A DNA stretch of 64,000 bases from DATFVA01 sp963721075 (GCA_963721075.1 CAVRHV010000005.1:451485-515484), one strand, 5' to 3'; shown: positions 1 through 9,393, counted from the stretch's first letter. Numbers and translations are program-made. The notes: a model not told the origin generated them from the sequence alone.

Positions 1-678
1 TCAACTGTAAAAGACTATTATAGTTCTGTTCCGGATGATTTTAAGTTTACCATAAAAGTACCTAACTCTTTAACTTTAACCCACTATTATCCTTCGAAAA
101 ACATAAAGGGACTGAAAGAAAATAGCAATTTTCTAAATCCTGATCTGTTCCACCGATTTCTCAGAACTCTTCAGCCGATGTCGTCAAAAATCGGAGCTTT
201 GATGTTCCAGTTTGAATATCTTAATAAGCAGAAGATGAACTCACAGGCAGAATTTCTGGACAGGCTTGAAGCATTTTATGAAATTATTGATAAACCCTAC
301 CCCTATGCATTTGAGATCAGAAATCCAAACTATCTTAATAACACTTATTTTGACTTTATCGAAAGAAATAAATCTGCCCACGTTCTTCTCCAGGGTTATT
401 TTATGCCGCCAATCAAGGATGTTTACAAAAAGTATCAGGAAAAGATAGGAAACCCGGTAATAATCAGATTGCACGGACCTGACAGAAAAAAAATTGAAGA
501 ACTCACAGGCAAGGACTGGTCGAAAATTGTCTTACCAAGAGATGAGAAACTCTCCACACTTCCCTCAATTATCCATTACTTTTCTGAAAAGGAAGTCGAT
601 GTATATGTGAATGTAAATAATCATTTCGAAGGAAGCGCCCCGCTTACTATAGAAAAGATTAAGAGACTTTTGGATTAG
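1..678 (+). CDS. DUF72 (YecE-like) protein, 3' part
   Basis: The reading frame is open from the first base, so the gene starts upstream of the window and only about 225 C-terminal residues are seen. The segment with VPDDFKFTIKVP, then FHRFLRTLQPM, AFEIRNPNYL and VILRLHGPD-like IIRLHGPD matches the DUF72/YecE TIM-barrel family, whose biochemical function is not firmly known. An internal ATG at 178 is not the start, because the family-specific sequence continues in frame 5' of it. The C-terminal YVNVNNHFEGSAPLTIEKIK is typical of the family end. No downstream partner is seen on this strand; the next genes are on the opposite strand. Confidence 0.85.
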   Translation, partial: STVKDYYSSVPDDFKFTIKVPNSLTLTHYYPSKNIKGLKENSNFLNPDLFHRFLRTLQPMSSKIGALMFQFEYLNKQKMNSQAEFLDRLEAFYEIIDKPYPYAFEIRNPNYLNNTYFDFIERNKSAHVLLQGYFMPPIKDVYKKYQEKIGNPVIIRLHGPDRKKIEELTGKDWSKIVLPRDEKLSTLPSIIHYFSEKEVDVYVNVNNHFEGSAPLTIEKIKRLLD

Positions 679-828
679 ACAAAAGAAACCGAAGGGGGAT
701 TTCTATCACAGTTCATATTAACAATGTCATCCGGACTTTAATTATTCTGATTTTGAAATAGAGCATAAATCTGAAACCAGTTCATATTGCCAGCATTATA
801 TTTGTCAAACAGCCATACACGATAATAG

Positions 829-858
829 CAAAAAAAAAGCCGGCTGTTAAACCGGCTT
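829..858 (-). terminator. Rho-independent terminator of secDF
   Basis: Read on the minus strand, a 7-bp stem AAGCCGG/CCGGCTT with an 8-nt loop is followed directly by a long T run. It lies about 20 bases past the secF stop codon. Confidence 0.85.
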
Positions 859-878
859 AAATCTTTATTACTTAATTA

Positions 879-2018
879 TCAGAACTGGACTTTTCTCTTG
901 CTTCTGTTTGCATATTCCAGTACAAGGGCACTTGCCACAAATATGGATGAATAAGTTCCTATCACAATACCAAAGAAAAGAGTAAAGGCAAAAGATCTCA
1001 ATACTTCACCGCCGAATATAAGGAGAACAAGTATTGTTAAGAGAGTGGTACCTCCGGTAAGTATTGTTCTGCTCATCGTTCTGTTAACACTCATGTTGAT
1101 CACATCTTTAAGCGGCATTGTCTTATGAATCTTAAGATTTTCCCTAACCCTGTCAAATACGATAACCGTATCGTTAATAGAATAACCTACCAGAGTCAGG
1201 AAGGCTGCCACCACCGTAAGGTCTATTTCGAGATTCAGTCCGGGAATCACATTGTATAGAACTGAATATAAACCCAGTGTTATAAGTACGTCGTGGAAAA
1301 GTGCAAGCACTGCACCGAATGCGAAAATAAATTTAAACCGGAATGCAAGGTATATCAAAATGGCGATAAGAGATAATGCAACTGCAATAACAGCATCCTC
1401 TTTTAGTTCTTTTCCTACCTTAGGACCGACATGATCTTCTTTAATAACTTTAAAGGAGTTATTCTCAACTTTCTCCTTCAGATTTTCCTTAATCCAGTCA
1501 GCTATTCCCACACTTACAATCATCCTTTTATTATCAGGTTCCTCCGAAACTTTACTGGTTTGAAAACCTGCGCTGAAAAGTTTATCTGTTAAAACGTTCG
1601 CAGTATCGGCGTTAGCGAATTCATATGTAACCGAGTTAGCTGTTGAATCAACAATGTTCAACGGCAGATCGGGATATATACTATGAATTTCATTATTTAT
1701 GTTAGTAACAACCCGTGGAAAAATAGCCGGTGGAATGTTTTGTAATTCAGTTCTTACCAGTACGCCGGTCTCACTGCCGAAAGTTTTAAGCTCAACGGTT
1801 CCGAGACCGATTTTATCGACATACTGCCTGATCTGGGATATCTCAACGGGATTATCAAACTGGAGAACGATTTCGGTTCCCCCTTTAAAATCGATTCCGA
1901 ATACCAGCCCGCGGAATATTATATTTATAAGTCCTATCAGGAAAAGAGAAGTTGAGATGATATAGAACAGTTTTCTCTTGCTTAAATAATCAACTTGAAG
2001 ATTTTCAAATATTCGCAT
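879..2018 (-). CDS. secF: Protein translocase subunit SecF
   Basis: SecF works with SecD in the inner membrane to drive late steps of Sec-dependent export using the proton motive force. The 379-residue protein has one N-terminal membrane segment (about residues 17-35) followed by FGIDFKGGTEIVLQF, the conserved SecF/SecD N-terminal motif. After a periplasmic region comes the five-helix C-terminal bundle with VGYSINDTVIVFDRVRENL, the SecF signature, at about residues 277-295. It is somewhat longer than the enterobacterial protein because of the periplasmic domain. It follows secD with a 34-base gap on the same strand and shares its terminator, so the two are one operon. Confidence 0.97.
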   Translation of the reverse strand: MRIFENLQVDYLSKRKLFYIISTSLFLIGLINIIFRGLVFGIDFKGGTEIVLQFDNPVEISQIRQYVDKIGLGTVELKTFGSETGVLVRTELQNIPPAIFPRVVTNINNEIHSIYPDLPLNIVDSTANSVTYEFANADTANVLTDKLFSAGFQTSKVSEEPDNKRMIVSVGIADWIKENLKEKVENNSFKVIKEDHVGPKVGKELKEDAVIAVALSLIAILIYLAFRFKFIFAFGAVLALFHDVLITLGLYSVLYNVIPGLNLEIDLTVVAAFLTLVGYSINDTVIVFDRVRENLKIHKTMPLKDVINMSVNRTMSRTILTGGTTLLTILVLLIFGGEVLRSFAFTLFFGIVIGTYSSIFVASALVLEYANRSKRKVQF

Positions 2019-2052
2019 TTATAAATTAGCTCCTTAAAAGAGTAAAATTGAA

Positions 2053-3999
2053 TTAACCAATTGTAATTTTCTGACCTTTGGCAACCATAAAATCAAATAC
2101 CAACCGTGCTATAACAAGAGCACTGAACATACTTGCGGCTATACCTATCATAAGCGTCAGTGCGAATCCCTGCACAGGACCGGTACCGAACTGATAAAGT
2201 ATAATACCTGTTATAAAAGTTGTAATATTTGAGTCGATAATAGCCGAGTATGCTTTTGAGAAACCGCTGTCAACGGAAGCCTTAATTGTTTTCCCTGTTG
2301 CAAGTTCCTCCCTGATCCTTTCGTAAATAAGCACGTTCGCATCCACGGCCATACCTATGGTAAGAATAATACCGGCAATACCGGGCAAGGTAAGTGTTGC
2401 ATTAAATCCTGCCAGAATACCAAGGATAAATAATACGGTGAAAACAAGAGAAGCTGCAGCAACCGTACCAGCTCTCTGGTAATAAACAATCATAAAAAGA
2501 CCAACAATGATATAACCTATCAGTGCTGAGTTAAATCCTTTGCTGATAGAGTCCTGACCAAGTGATGGTCCTACCGTTCTTTCCTCAATTATATCGACAG
2601 GAGCGGGAAGTGCACCGGCTTTAAGCACAATCTCAAGCAGTTTGGCTTCATCCATATTTCCGATTCCCTCAATCTGCGACCTGCCGCCAGTTATTTTACT
2701 TCTTACATTAGGCGCAGAATACACCAGCCCGTCAAGTATAATAGCAATTCGATGATTGACGTTAGCCCCGGTGATTCTCGCCCATTCAGCTGCACCTTCT
2801 GAATTCATCTCCATCTCAACGACAGGCTGAGAGGTATTGGGATCAATAGTCGCGCGGGCATCTGTTATTACACCACCTGTTAATTCAGGCTTTTTATTTA
2901 CACAGTACAGCTGGTAGATTGCCTGGCCGTCCTGATATGTAATCGGCTTGGCAGAAAATACAAATTCAACATTATCAGGAATTACTTTCTGAACATCCGG
3001 TCTGTTAAGGATCAGCTCAAGCCTGTTTCTTTCATCAGCTTTTACATATGCATCTGCGGTTCTTCCCTGCGGATCAATCATCGCTATGGAGAAGAAAGGA
3101 TGTTCTTTTGCGAACTCTTCTTCTGATAATTGTTTTTTTGAAGTATCATTAGAAGCAATACCGGTATCAGAAGCAGAAGTATCATTTGAGGCTGTAGTCT
3201 CACCTTTGGCAGTATCAACAGCAGTAGTATCTTCAAGTGGTTTTCCGGCAAGCACTTTATCGATCTTCTGCATAATGGAAAAAGTAAGATCGGGATCCTT
3301 CAGCAGTCTGAATTCAAGCAGAGCAGTTCCCTGGAGAAGCTGTTTAGCCTCTTCTTCACGGGCTACACCCGGAAGTTCAACAATAATTCTTCTTGTACCC
3401 TGCCTCTGGATTGACGGTTCAGAAACACCATACTGGTCGACTCTGTTTCTAATAATTTCGATTGCACGGGTAACAGCATCATCTGCATCTTTTTTCAAAT
3501 CACTCAGAATAGTAGCATCATCCTGGCGTATATTTCCGAAATACCTGCTTAATCTTATTCCTCTCTGCTGAAACCTTCTGCCCATAATATCAACTACTGA
3601 TTCATCAGTAGTAGCAGCTTCCTTCTCGGCTTCTTTCATTACCGACCTGAATGTTTCGTCAGGATTCTTAGCCAGTTTCTCAAGCAGTTTTGCAGTATTT
3701 ACCTCCAGAACCACACGCATACCTCCCTGGAGATCAAGACCCAGCTTAATTCTCTTCTGACGTGCTTCAACAAAAGACGGATTAGCAGTCTTAATGCTGT
3801 CTTCCATTGCAGCAAGTCTCAGATCAATCTGGCTTGTTGTCATCCCCGGATGGTCTTTTTTCAATTCCTGCTTCCTCTGTTCGAGGGCCTTATTCATTAC
3901 TTTTGTATTCTGATAATCAACGTAAGTGGGATAAAGAAGGTATATACAGAGTGCAATTACGCCCAGAATTATGATTATTTTGAACCTGAATTCTTTCAT
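2053..3999 (-). CDS. secD: Protein translocase subunit SecD
   Basis: SecD is the partner of SecF in the SecYEG accessory complex. The 648-residue protein begins with a membrane helix (about residues 7-25), then RIKLGLDLQGGMRVVLEV, the SecD hallmark. A long periplasmic region follows with VDQYGVSEPSIQRQG and a low-complexity Thr/Ser/Asp insert at about residues 255-290. The C-terminal membrane bundle holds LTIGMAVDANVLIYERIREEL. Length and domain order agree with SecD proteins of Bacteroidota. A good candidate promoter lies 45-75 bases upstream. Confidence 0.97.
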   Translation of the reverse strand: MKEFRFKIIIILGVIALCIYLLYPTYVDYQNTKVMNKALEQRKQELKKDHPGMTTSQIDLRLAAMEDSIKTANPSFVEARQKRIKLGLDLQGGMRVVLEVNTAKLLEKLAKNPDETFRSVMKEAEKEAATTDESVVDIMGRRFQQRGIRLSRYFGNIRQDDATILSDLKKDADDAVTRAIEIIRNRVDQYGVSEPSIQRQGTRRIIVELPGVAREEEAKQLLQGTALLEFRLLKDPDLTFSIMQKIDKVLAGKPLEDTTAVDTAKGETTASNDTSASDTGIASNDTSKKQLSEEEFAKEHPFFSIAMIDPQGRTADAYVKADERNRLELILNRPDVQKVIPDNVEFVFSAKPITYQDGQAIYQLYCVNKKPELTGGVITDARATIDPNTSQPVVEMEMNSEGAAEWARITGANVNHRIAIILDGLVYSAPNVRSKITGGRSQIEGIGNMDEAKLLEIVLKAGALPAPVDIIEERTVGPSLGQDSISKGFNSALIGYIIVGLFMIVYYQRAGTVAAASLVFTVLFILGILAGFNATLTLPGIAGIILTIGMAVDANVLIYERIREELATGKTIKASVDSGFSKAYSAIIDSNITTFITGIILYQFGTGPVQGFALTLMIGIAASMFSALVIARLVFDFMVAKGQKITIG

Positions 4000-4043
4000 A
4001 TTTAACTATGTTTCTGAATGAGTTGTTAAAAATAATTAAGAGT

Positions 4044-4074
4044 CAAAATTACCTTATAAGGGTAAGAAAGTCAA
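4044..4074 (-). promoter_or_regulatory. Candidate promoter of secDF
   Basis: On the minus strand TTGAC (bases 4074-4070) is followed after about 20 bases from its TTG by TAATTTTG (4051-4044). This equals the Bacteroidota -33/-7 pattern TTG...TAnnTTTG, and the same TTGAC and TAATTTTG pair occurs upstream of mraZ. Transcription would start near 4038, leaving a leader of about 40 bases. Confidence 0.5.
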
Positions 4075-4283
4075 TAAATAATGAGGGTGGTACATAATAA
4101 TATCTCCCCGGTTTCAGGGTAGAAAATTCAGGTATATTTTCGTTTTTTAGAAAAAAACAGAGTGCGACTGACTGTTATCCCCGGCCTGTCTGAAGTCAGA
4201 CAAACCTGTATGAGTTTCCATTATCTATTCAAAATCAGATAATTAGAATCCGGAATAAATCTGCAATAGCATTTCCTGACGGG

Positions 4284-5111
4284 TTATCTGAACTCAAGAG
4301 AGAGGACTGTTTTTATCAATCTCTCGAATTTTTCTTTTACTTTGCCAGCGGTCTCAGTAACTTCATTATGCGATAATTTACTATCTGATATCCCCGCTGC
4401 ATAATTTGTTATACAGGAGATGGAAGAAGTCATAATCCCCCTGGCAGCGGCAAAATAAACTTCGGGCACAGTTGACATTCCAACTGCATCTCCACCAAAA
4501 TTCCTAGTCATTTTAATTTCCGCAGGGGTTTCGTAAACCGGACCTTTATTGTACCAATATACCCCTTCCCGCAATTTAATGTTTTCGTTTTCCGCAGCTT
4601 TTAATATTACTGAATTCAGCACAGAGGACGGAAAATCAAGGAAATTTTGTTTCTCTTTAATGCCTGAGATGCCCAGCAGTTCAGTCATTTCTCTTTTTAT
4701 ATTAAAACCTATAAATGAGGTAATAAGCATCAGATCACCCGGCGAAAAATTGCGGTTAACTCCACCGGCGGCATTTGTAGCAATCAGGTATTTCACACCG
4801 AGTTTTTCAGCAATATATGCAGGAAGTATACATTCCGACAGGTGATAACCTTCGTAAAAATGAATTCGTCCCTGGAAAAGAAGGAGCTTCTTTCCACCGA
4901 AATGAGCAAAATGAATTTTACCCGCGTGTCCTTCTATAGTTGAGAGTGGATAGGCAGGCAGTTCTGATGTTAAAACGCTAAGATCTAATTCAACACTTTC
5001 AGCAAAATCTCCCAATCCGCTTCCCAGAATAACGGCAATTTCCGGGTCGAAGGGTTTAATTTTTCTCAGGTGAGAAATAAGATCTTTATATTTAAAATCG
5101 ATATCAAGCAT
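4284..5111 (-). CDS. punA: Purine nucleoside phosphorylase (class I PNP)
   Basis: This enzyme cleaves guanosine and inosine (and deoxy forms) with phosphate to give the base and (deoxy)ribose 1-phosphate. The 275 residues contain the trimeric PNP signatures: ILGSGLGDFAE near the N-terminus for phosphate binding, TIEGHAGKIHF, FQGRIHFYEGYH, ATNAAGGVNRNFSPGDLM and the ribose/base-site segment VGMSTVPEVYFAAARGI. The length is normal for the trimeric class. It is the last gene of a run cdd-tdk-nupC-punA, three bases after nupC, which points to nucleoside salvage rather than MTA metabolism. Confidence 0.95.
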   Translation of the reverse strand: MLDIDFKYKDLISHLRKIKPFDPEIAVILGSGLGDFAESVELDLSVLTSELPAYPLSTIEGHAGKIHFAHFGGKKLLLFQGRIHFYEGYHLSECILPAYIAEKLGVKYLIATNAAGGVNRNFSPGDLMLITSFIGFNIKREMTELLGISGIKEKQNFLDFPSSVLNSVILKAAENENIKLREGVYWYNKGPVYETPAEIKMTRNFGGDAVGMSTVPEVYFAAARGIMTSSISCITNYAAGISDSKLSHNEVTETAGKVKEKFERLIKTVLSLEFR

Positions 5112-5114
5112 ACA

Positions 5115-6467
5115 TTAAAATAATATACCGGCCAGCGTTGCAGTCATCAGTGTGGCAAGTGAACCACCGAGAACAGCTTTTAATCCAAGCGAGGCAATGT
5201 CAGGTTTACGGGAAGGTGCAAGTGGACTCAATCCGCCTATCTGGATCGCGATAGAACTGAAATTTGCAAAACCGCATAAAGCATAAGTAGCCATCAATAT
5301 GGTTTTCGGGTCAAGGATCTGTTTGGCTTCTATTAAGTTTCCGAGATCAAGGTACGCAACAAATTCATTCAGAACAATTTTGGTTCCCAGCAGGCTTCCG
5401 AAATTCAATGCATCATGCCATGGGACACCGATGCCGAATGCGATGAACTGCAGTACCCAGCCGAGCACCAACTGAAAATTTAATGGCTTCCCGTATATCT
5501 CCTTCAGGGATTGATTCCATCCCATGATATCCCCGATACCCAGCAGCAGATAATTGATCAGCGCTATTAGTGCAATAAAAGCAATGAGCATTGCTCCGAC
5601 ATTAAGTGCAAGCATAAGTCCGTCGGATGCTCCGTTTGCGGCAGCCTCAACAACATTCGATGCATTCTTTTCAATTTTAACTTTGACCGTACCTTTTGTT
5701 TCAGGTTCAGTTGTTTCCGGAAACAGGATCTTTGAAATAACAAGTGCGGCAGGAGCTGCCATTACGCTCGCCCCCAGCAGCTGGGTTGCAAATAATTGTC
5801 TGGCCTGGTCAAGTGGTATACCCAGAGTATTGGCATATGAATTACCTAAGATCTGAATATAAGCAGCCATAACGCCGCCGGCAATTGTAGCCATACCTCC
5901 GACCATTATAGTAAGTATCTCACTGCGTGTCATTCCCTTGATAAAAGGTTTTATCATAAGTGGAGCTTCTGTCTGACCAACGAAAATATTTGCCGTACAG
6001 GATAAAGATTCGGCTCCGCTGGTTCCCATAAATTTTGCCATCACCCATGCCATTCCCTGCACAATCCGCTGCATTATACCAAGATAATACATTATCGACA
6101 TGAGACTGGCAAAGAAGATAATTGTAGGCAGAACCTGGAATGCGAAAAACATGCCCAAACTACCGTCCTGTCCGGGAGATACCGCAAGATTTCCGAAAAC
6201 AAATTTTGCACCTTCCGTCGTAAAGTTTAAGAGCAGAACAAAGAACCCGCTAACCCAGTAGAAAAAATCTTTTGGCCATCCGAGCGGAGAAAATAATGTA
6301 CCCAGGTAATCACCTTTAAGGATAAGAATAGCGAAAATAACCTGAAGCACAATACCGCTTATTACCAGCCGCCAGTTAATGTTCTTTTTATTATTTGAAA
6401 AAAGGAAAGCAATTCCAACCAGCAAAATTAATCCGAGTATACCCCGGAGGATTCCTGTTATATCCAT
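5115..6467 (-). CDS. nupC: Concentrative nucleoside transporter (NupC/CNT family)
   Basis: This inner-membrane symporter takes up nucleosides driven by a cation gradient. The 450-residue protein has many hydrophobic helices and the CNT signatures: SCTANIFVGQTEAPLMIKPF (about residues 156-175), MATIAGGVMAAYI and GFANFSSIAIQIGGLSPLAPSRK near the C-terminus. It overlaps the tdk stop by one base and is followed by punA, so uptake and phosphorolysis of nucleosides are encoded side by side. The exact substrate range and coupling ion cannot be read from the sequence. Confidence 0.95.
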   Translation of the reverse strand: MDITGILRGILGLILLVGIAFLFSNNKKNINWRLVISGIVLQVIFAILILKGDYLGTLFSPLGWPKDFFYWVSGFFVLLLNFTTEGAKFVFGNLAVSPGQDGSLGMFFAFQVLPTIIFFASLMSIMYYLGIMQRIVQGMAWVMAKFMGTSGAESLSCTANIFVGQTEAPLMIKPFIKGMTRSEILTIMVGGMATIAGGVMAAYIQILGNSYANTLGIPLDQARQLFATQLLGASVMAAPAALVISKILFPETTEPETKGTVKVKIEKNASNVVEAAANGASDGLMLALNVGAMLIAFIALIALINYLLLGIGDIMGWNQSLKEIYGKPLNFQLVLGWVLQFIAFGIGVPWHDALNFGSLLGTKIVLNEFVAYLDLGNLIEAKQILDPKTILMATYALCGFANFSSIAIQIGGLSPLAPSRKPDIASLGLKAVLGGSLATLMTATLAGILF

Positions 6468-7051
6468 TAAAGACCTTCTTCCTTAGGAATAAAATGACAT
6501 TTTCTGCACCTTGCCTCATAAATATCAGAAGCTCCGACAATTACCCGTTCGGCAGAATGAGTTTTTCTCTGCGTTTTATCGGCGGGATTACCGCATACTA
6601 CACATATAGCAAGTGTTTTTGTAATATACTCTGCTATGGAAAGCAGCTGAGGCATGGGTTCGAACGGCACACCCTTATAATCCTGATCAAGTCCTGCCGC
6701 TATCACGCGTTTTCCCTGGTTGGCAAGAGTATTACAGACATCCACAATGCTCATCGGAAAGAACTGAGCCTCATCAATACCTACAACCTGGATATCCGTC
6801 GCAAGCTCAAGAATATCGCCAGGGTCATCAATCAGAAGGGAAGGCAGAGACTGATCACTGTGGGATACAATTGCTTTGGCAGAAAATCTTGTATCTATAC
6901 GGGGTTTAAATACAAGCACAGTCTGGCGGGCAATTTCGGCACGGCGGAGTCTTCGTATTAATTCCTCTGTTTTTCCGCTGAACATACAGCCGGCAATTAC
7001 TTCAATCCAGCCGGTGTTCCTCGGGAGAGAGTGGGGGGTATATTCCATCAT
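6467..7051 (-). CDS. tdk: Thymidine kinase (type II)
   Basis: Phosphorylates thymidine to dTMP with ATP in the salvage pathway. The 194-residue protein has the P-loop GCMFSGKTEELIRRLRRAE (about residues 21-39), the VVGIDEAQFF Walker B motif, and the lasso zinc site CVVCGNPADKTQRKT plus C..CH near the C-terminus. It lies between cdd (9 bases upstream) and nupC (one-base overlap) in an operon for pyrimidine and purine nucleoside use. The start ATG is chosen because the P-loop position then matches the family. Confidence 0.96.
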   Translation of the reverse strand: MMEYTPHSLPRNTGWIEVIAGCMFSGKTEELIRRLRRAEIARQTVLVFKPRIDTRFSAKAIVSHSDQSLPSLLIDDPGDILELATDIQVVGIDEAQFFPMSIVDVCNTLANQGKRVIAAGLDQDYKGVPFEPMPQLLSIAEYITKTLAICVVCGNPADKTQRKTHSAERVIVGASDIYEARCRKCHFIPKEEGL

Positions 7052-7060
7052 AAATTTCTC

Positions 7061-7462
7061 TTATTTTAAATTGTCATCCCCGAAAGGGAAGGGTAAAAGT
7101 TCACCAAGTTTGAAAATTTTTAATTCACTCCTGTGGTTTATCAGGATTACATCTATACTTTTGCAGAAATCATTCAAAACCTGGCGGCAGGATCCGCAGG
7201 GAGGACAAAAGTCAGGATCATCACTTGCTATAGCAATAGCTTTAAAATTTCTATATCCTTCAGAGAGAGCCTTAAAGAGAGCGACCCGTTCGGCACACAG
7301 GGTAAGGCTGTAAGAGCTTGTTTCAATATTACCGCCTGTAAAAACTTTACCGTCCTCCGTTAATAACGCTGAACCTACCCTGAATTTCGAATAGGTGGGA
7401 ATTGCTTTTTCTTTTGCTGCAGCGGCTAAATCTGCGAGTTCCTTATATTCCATTATAACCAC
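7061..7462 (-). CDS. cdd: Cytidine deaminase
   Basis: Hydrolyses cytidine and deoxycytidine to uridine forms. The 133 residues match the small homotetrameric class: GSALLTEDGKVFTGGNIETSSY, then the zinc site Cys-Ala-Glu in LCAERVALFKAL and Pro-Cys-x-x-Cys in PPCGSCRQVL. ATG codons occur at residues 1 and 4; the second (MEYKEL) is also possible. It is the first gene of the salvage group that continues with tdk, nupC and punA, and lies 42 bases after the methyltransferase stop. Confidence 0.95.
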   Translation of the reverse strand: MVIMEYKELADLAAAAKEKAIPTYSKFRVGSALLTEDGKVFTGGNIETSSYSLTLCAERVALFKALSEGYRNFKAIAIASDDPDFCPPCGSCRQVLNDFCKSIDVILINHRSELKIFKLGELLPFPFGDDNLK

Positions 7463-7504
7463 AATTTTACTGGCAAAAATATGGCATTAAATAAAAAGTT
7501 CAAA

Positions 7505-8332
7505 CTATTTACCCGGTATCTTTTTAAGTACCGCATAGATTGTAGGTGTAAAACAATTGTTAATGAACCCCTCTTTATTCGAAGCTGCTTTTTTCAGTAT
7601 AGTAAATGTCCCGGTTTTGCGGATAATTTCGATAAGCAACAGATGAAAACTGCTCCAAAGAATACCCTCCGGATTTCGATCAAGAACATCTACAGCTTCC
7701 TTCGTTTTTAAGTTCAGCTCATATTCTCTGAATAAATATTTTAACTGTCTCAATGATAACAGCCGGGCTATATCATTTCTGGAAAGTTCGCTTTTTCTGA
7801 AGAACCTTAGAAAATATTTTTTTATGCGGGTTCTGTTAAACAATGCCAGCATCGGCATCCCCCAGTGGGGATCTGAAACTATATTGAAGAATGAATTCCT
7901 GTTCGGGGTGCTTATATAAACAAAACCATTATTTCGTAGTATCCGGGATAATTCGTGTATGAACAAATCAGTCTTTTCAATATGTTCAATAACATCCTGT
8001 AAAATTACGAGATCAAAAGAAGAATGTCGGAAAGGAAGAATTTCGGCGCAGCCATTAATTAATGGATAACCTGAATAGGCGCTTTGCTGCCTTTTTAATC
8101 TTAAAAGACTTAAATCATAGCTTACCACATCATTATTTTCAGAAAGTAGTGCGGATGTCCCACCCTCACCAGAACCGAGGTCGAGGATATCCAGGTTTTC
8201 ACAAAATACAGATGTGGAAATAATTTCTTTAACAACAGAGGCTCTTTTATGCCGAAGTTCTCGCCCTTTCCTCCATCGCTCATAGTTTGGATGTTCATGA
8301 TCCAGCCAGGCTTCATTTTGCTCTGTTTCCAT
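7505..8332 (-). CDS. Class I SAM-dependent methyltransferase
   Basis: The 275-residue protein carries the SAM-binding glycine motif LDILDLGSGEGGTSALL (about residues 47-63), an acidic residue closing strand 2 (VVSYDLS) and FDLVILQDVIEHI, a post-motif typical of UbiE/Coq5-like and lipid or sugar methyltransferases. RILRNNGFVYISTPN resembles enzymes found in glycan clusters. The substrate is unknown. The ATG lies inside the extended reading frame of the upstream glycosyltransferase, with TGA directly before ATG in this frame and AAGG as a weak ribosome site. Co-transcription with the glycosyltransferase suggests a glycan or glycolipid substrate; that is inference. Confidence 0.85.
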   Translation of the reverse strand: METEQNEAWLDHEHPNYERWRKGRELRHKRASVVKEIISTSVFCENLDILDLGSGEGGTSALLSENNDVVSYDLSLLRLKRQQSAYSGYPLINGCAEILPFRHSSFDLVILQDVIEHIEKTDLFIHELSRILRNNGFVYISTPNRNSFFNIVSDPHWGMPMLALFNRTRIKKYFLRFFRKSELSRNDIARLLSLRQLKYLFREYELNLKTKEAVDVLDRNPEGILWSSFHLLLIEIIRKTGTFTILKKAASNKEGFINNCFTPTIYAVLKKIPGK

Positions 8333-9393
8333 TCAACCTTTCCGAATAATGAGTTGAAAAAATTTATAACCAGGAAGATCTCATAAGCAATATCCAGATA
8401 CAGCAGCCGGAAAGGATTAAAGTTATGATTGAATCTTTTTCCGACGAAATATAAGACGAGAATATCCGTTAAAAGTTTTACAATAAATAGCCAGAAAAAG
8501 TTAAAATCGAGGAACATCAGGACAGGAGAGAAAAGCATTATCAGATTCAACAGATGCCATCCTGAAAGAATCAATTTATTTTTAAGACTGTAATGAAGAG
8601 AAGTCTGGGTATGTCGTGCTCTTTGCTTAAGGTAATCAGGAGGCTTGTCAACAGTATATGAGTAAACCATTGCATTCTTATCATAGAACGCTTTTATCTT
8701 CAATTTATTTCTTACAGCTTCACGCAGAAGCAGATCATCATCTCCGCTAAGCGTACCAAGTGTATTATCATACCCGCCTATTTTGAAAAAAGCTTCTTTA
8801 GAAAAGCCCATATTTCTGGCAGCCGCAGTATAAGGCAGACCGAGGGAGGCAAGACTAAATGAAAGAAAATGATTCTTCAGGTTTTCCAAACATGAAAGAC
8901 TGCCGATAAAATTATTTTTTTTCCTGATCAGAGGCGCAGGTCCGAATATAAATTCATATCCCTGTTCAAACAATCCGGAAGCAGTTTTCAGCCACCCCGG
9001 TAAAGGAAAACAGTCAGCATCAGTGATCATTATATATGGAAATCTGGCTTCTTTGATTCCTTTCAATATAGCTCCTCTTTTTCCCATTAGGATTTTATTA
9101 TCTGCCCGAATAATTCTAAAGTTATTTACCTGACTGATCAAATCTGATATGATTGCATAAGTATCATCGGATGAATGATCATCTACTAAAATCACTTCAA
9201 AATTTTGTGACGGGTAATCAACTTCTTTAAGAGAATTGAGGCAGGCTTTAATCACCGGTGCTTCATTTTTAGCAGAAATAATTACAGATACCTTCGACGA
9301 CTGCGTGTTTTCCATTTTTAAAGAAATGAATCCAAGATATCCCCCAAACAGAATTAAATAAAATATTATAAAAACTATAATAATGGTTAACAT
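8122..9393 (-). CDS. Family 2 glycosyltransferase, membrane-anchored
   Basis: An N-terminal membrane helix is followed by the GT-A domain: VSVIISAKNEAPVI, VILVDDHSSDDTY, ITDADCFP (the DxD metal site) and GTLSGDDDLLLR, then QRARHTQTSLHYS in place of the processive QxxRW motif. Two or three further membrane helices follow. This architecture fits transfer of sugars to lipid carriers or extracellular glycans. After LFGKVEWK, where relatives usually end within a few residues, the frame stays open for about 65 residues that are an out-of-frame copy of the methyltransferase start. One extra base near 8325 would explain this; without it the protein would end at the TGA at 8313-8315. The true C-terminus is therefore uncertain. 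Confidence 0.85.
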   Translation of the reverse strand: MLTIIIVFIIFYLILFGGYLGFISLKMENTQSSKVSVIISAKNEAPVIKACLNSLKEVDYPSQNFEVILVDDHSSDDTYAIISDLISQVNNFRIIRADNKILMGKRGAILKGIKEARFPYIMITDADCFPLPGWLKTASGLFEQGYEFIFGPAPLIRKKNNFIGSLSCLENLKNHFLSFSLASLGLPYTAAARNMGFSKEAFFKIGGYDNTLGTLSGDDDLLLREAVRNKLKIKAFYDKNAMVYSYTVDKPPDYLKQRARHTQTSLHYSLKNKLILSGWHLLNLIMLFSPVLMFLDFNFFWLFIVKLLTDILVLYFVGKRFNHNFNPFRLLYLDIAYEIFLVINFFNSLFGKVEWKQSKMKPGWIMNIQTMSDGGKGENFGIKEPLLLKKLFPHLYFVKTWISSTSVLVRVGHPHYFLKIMMW

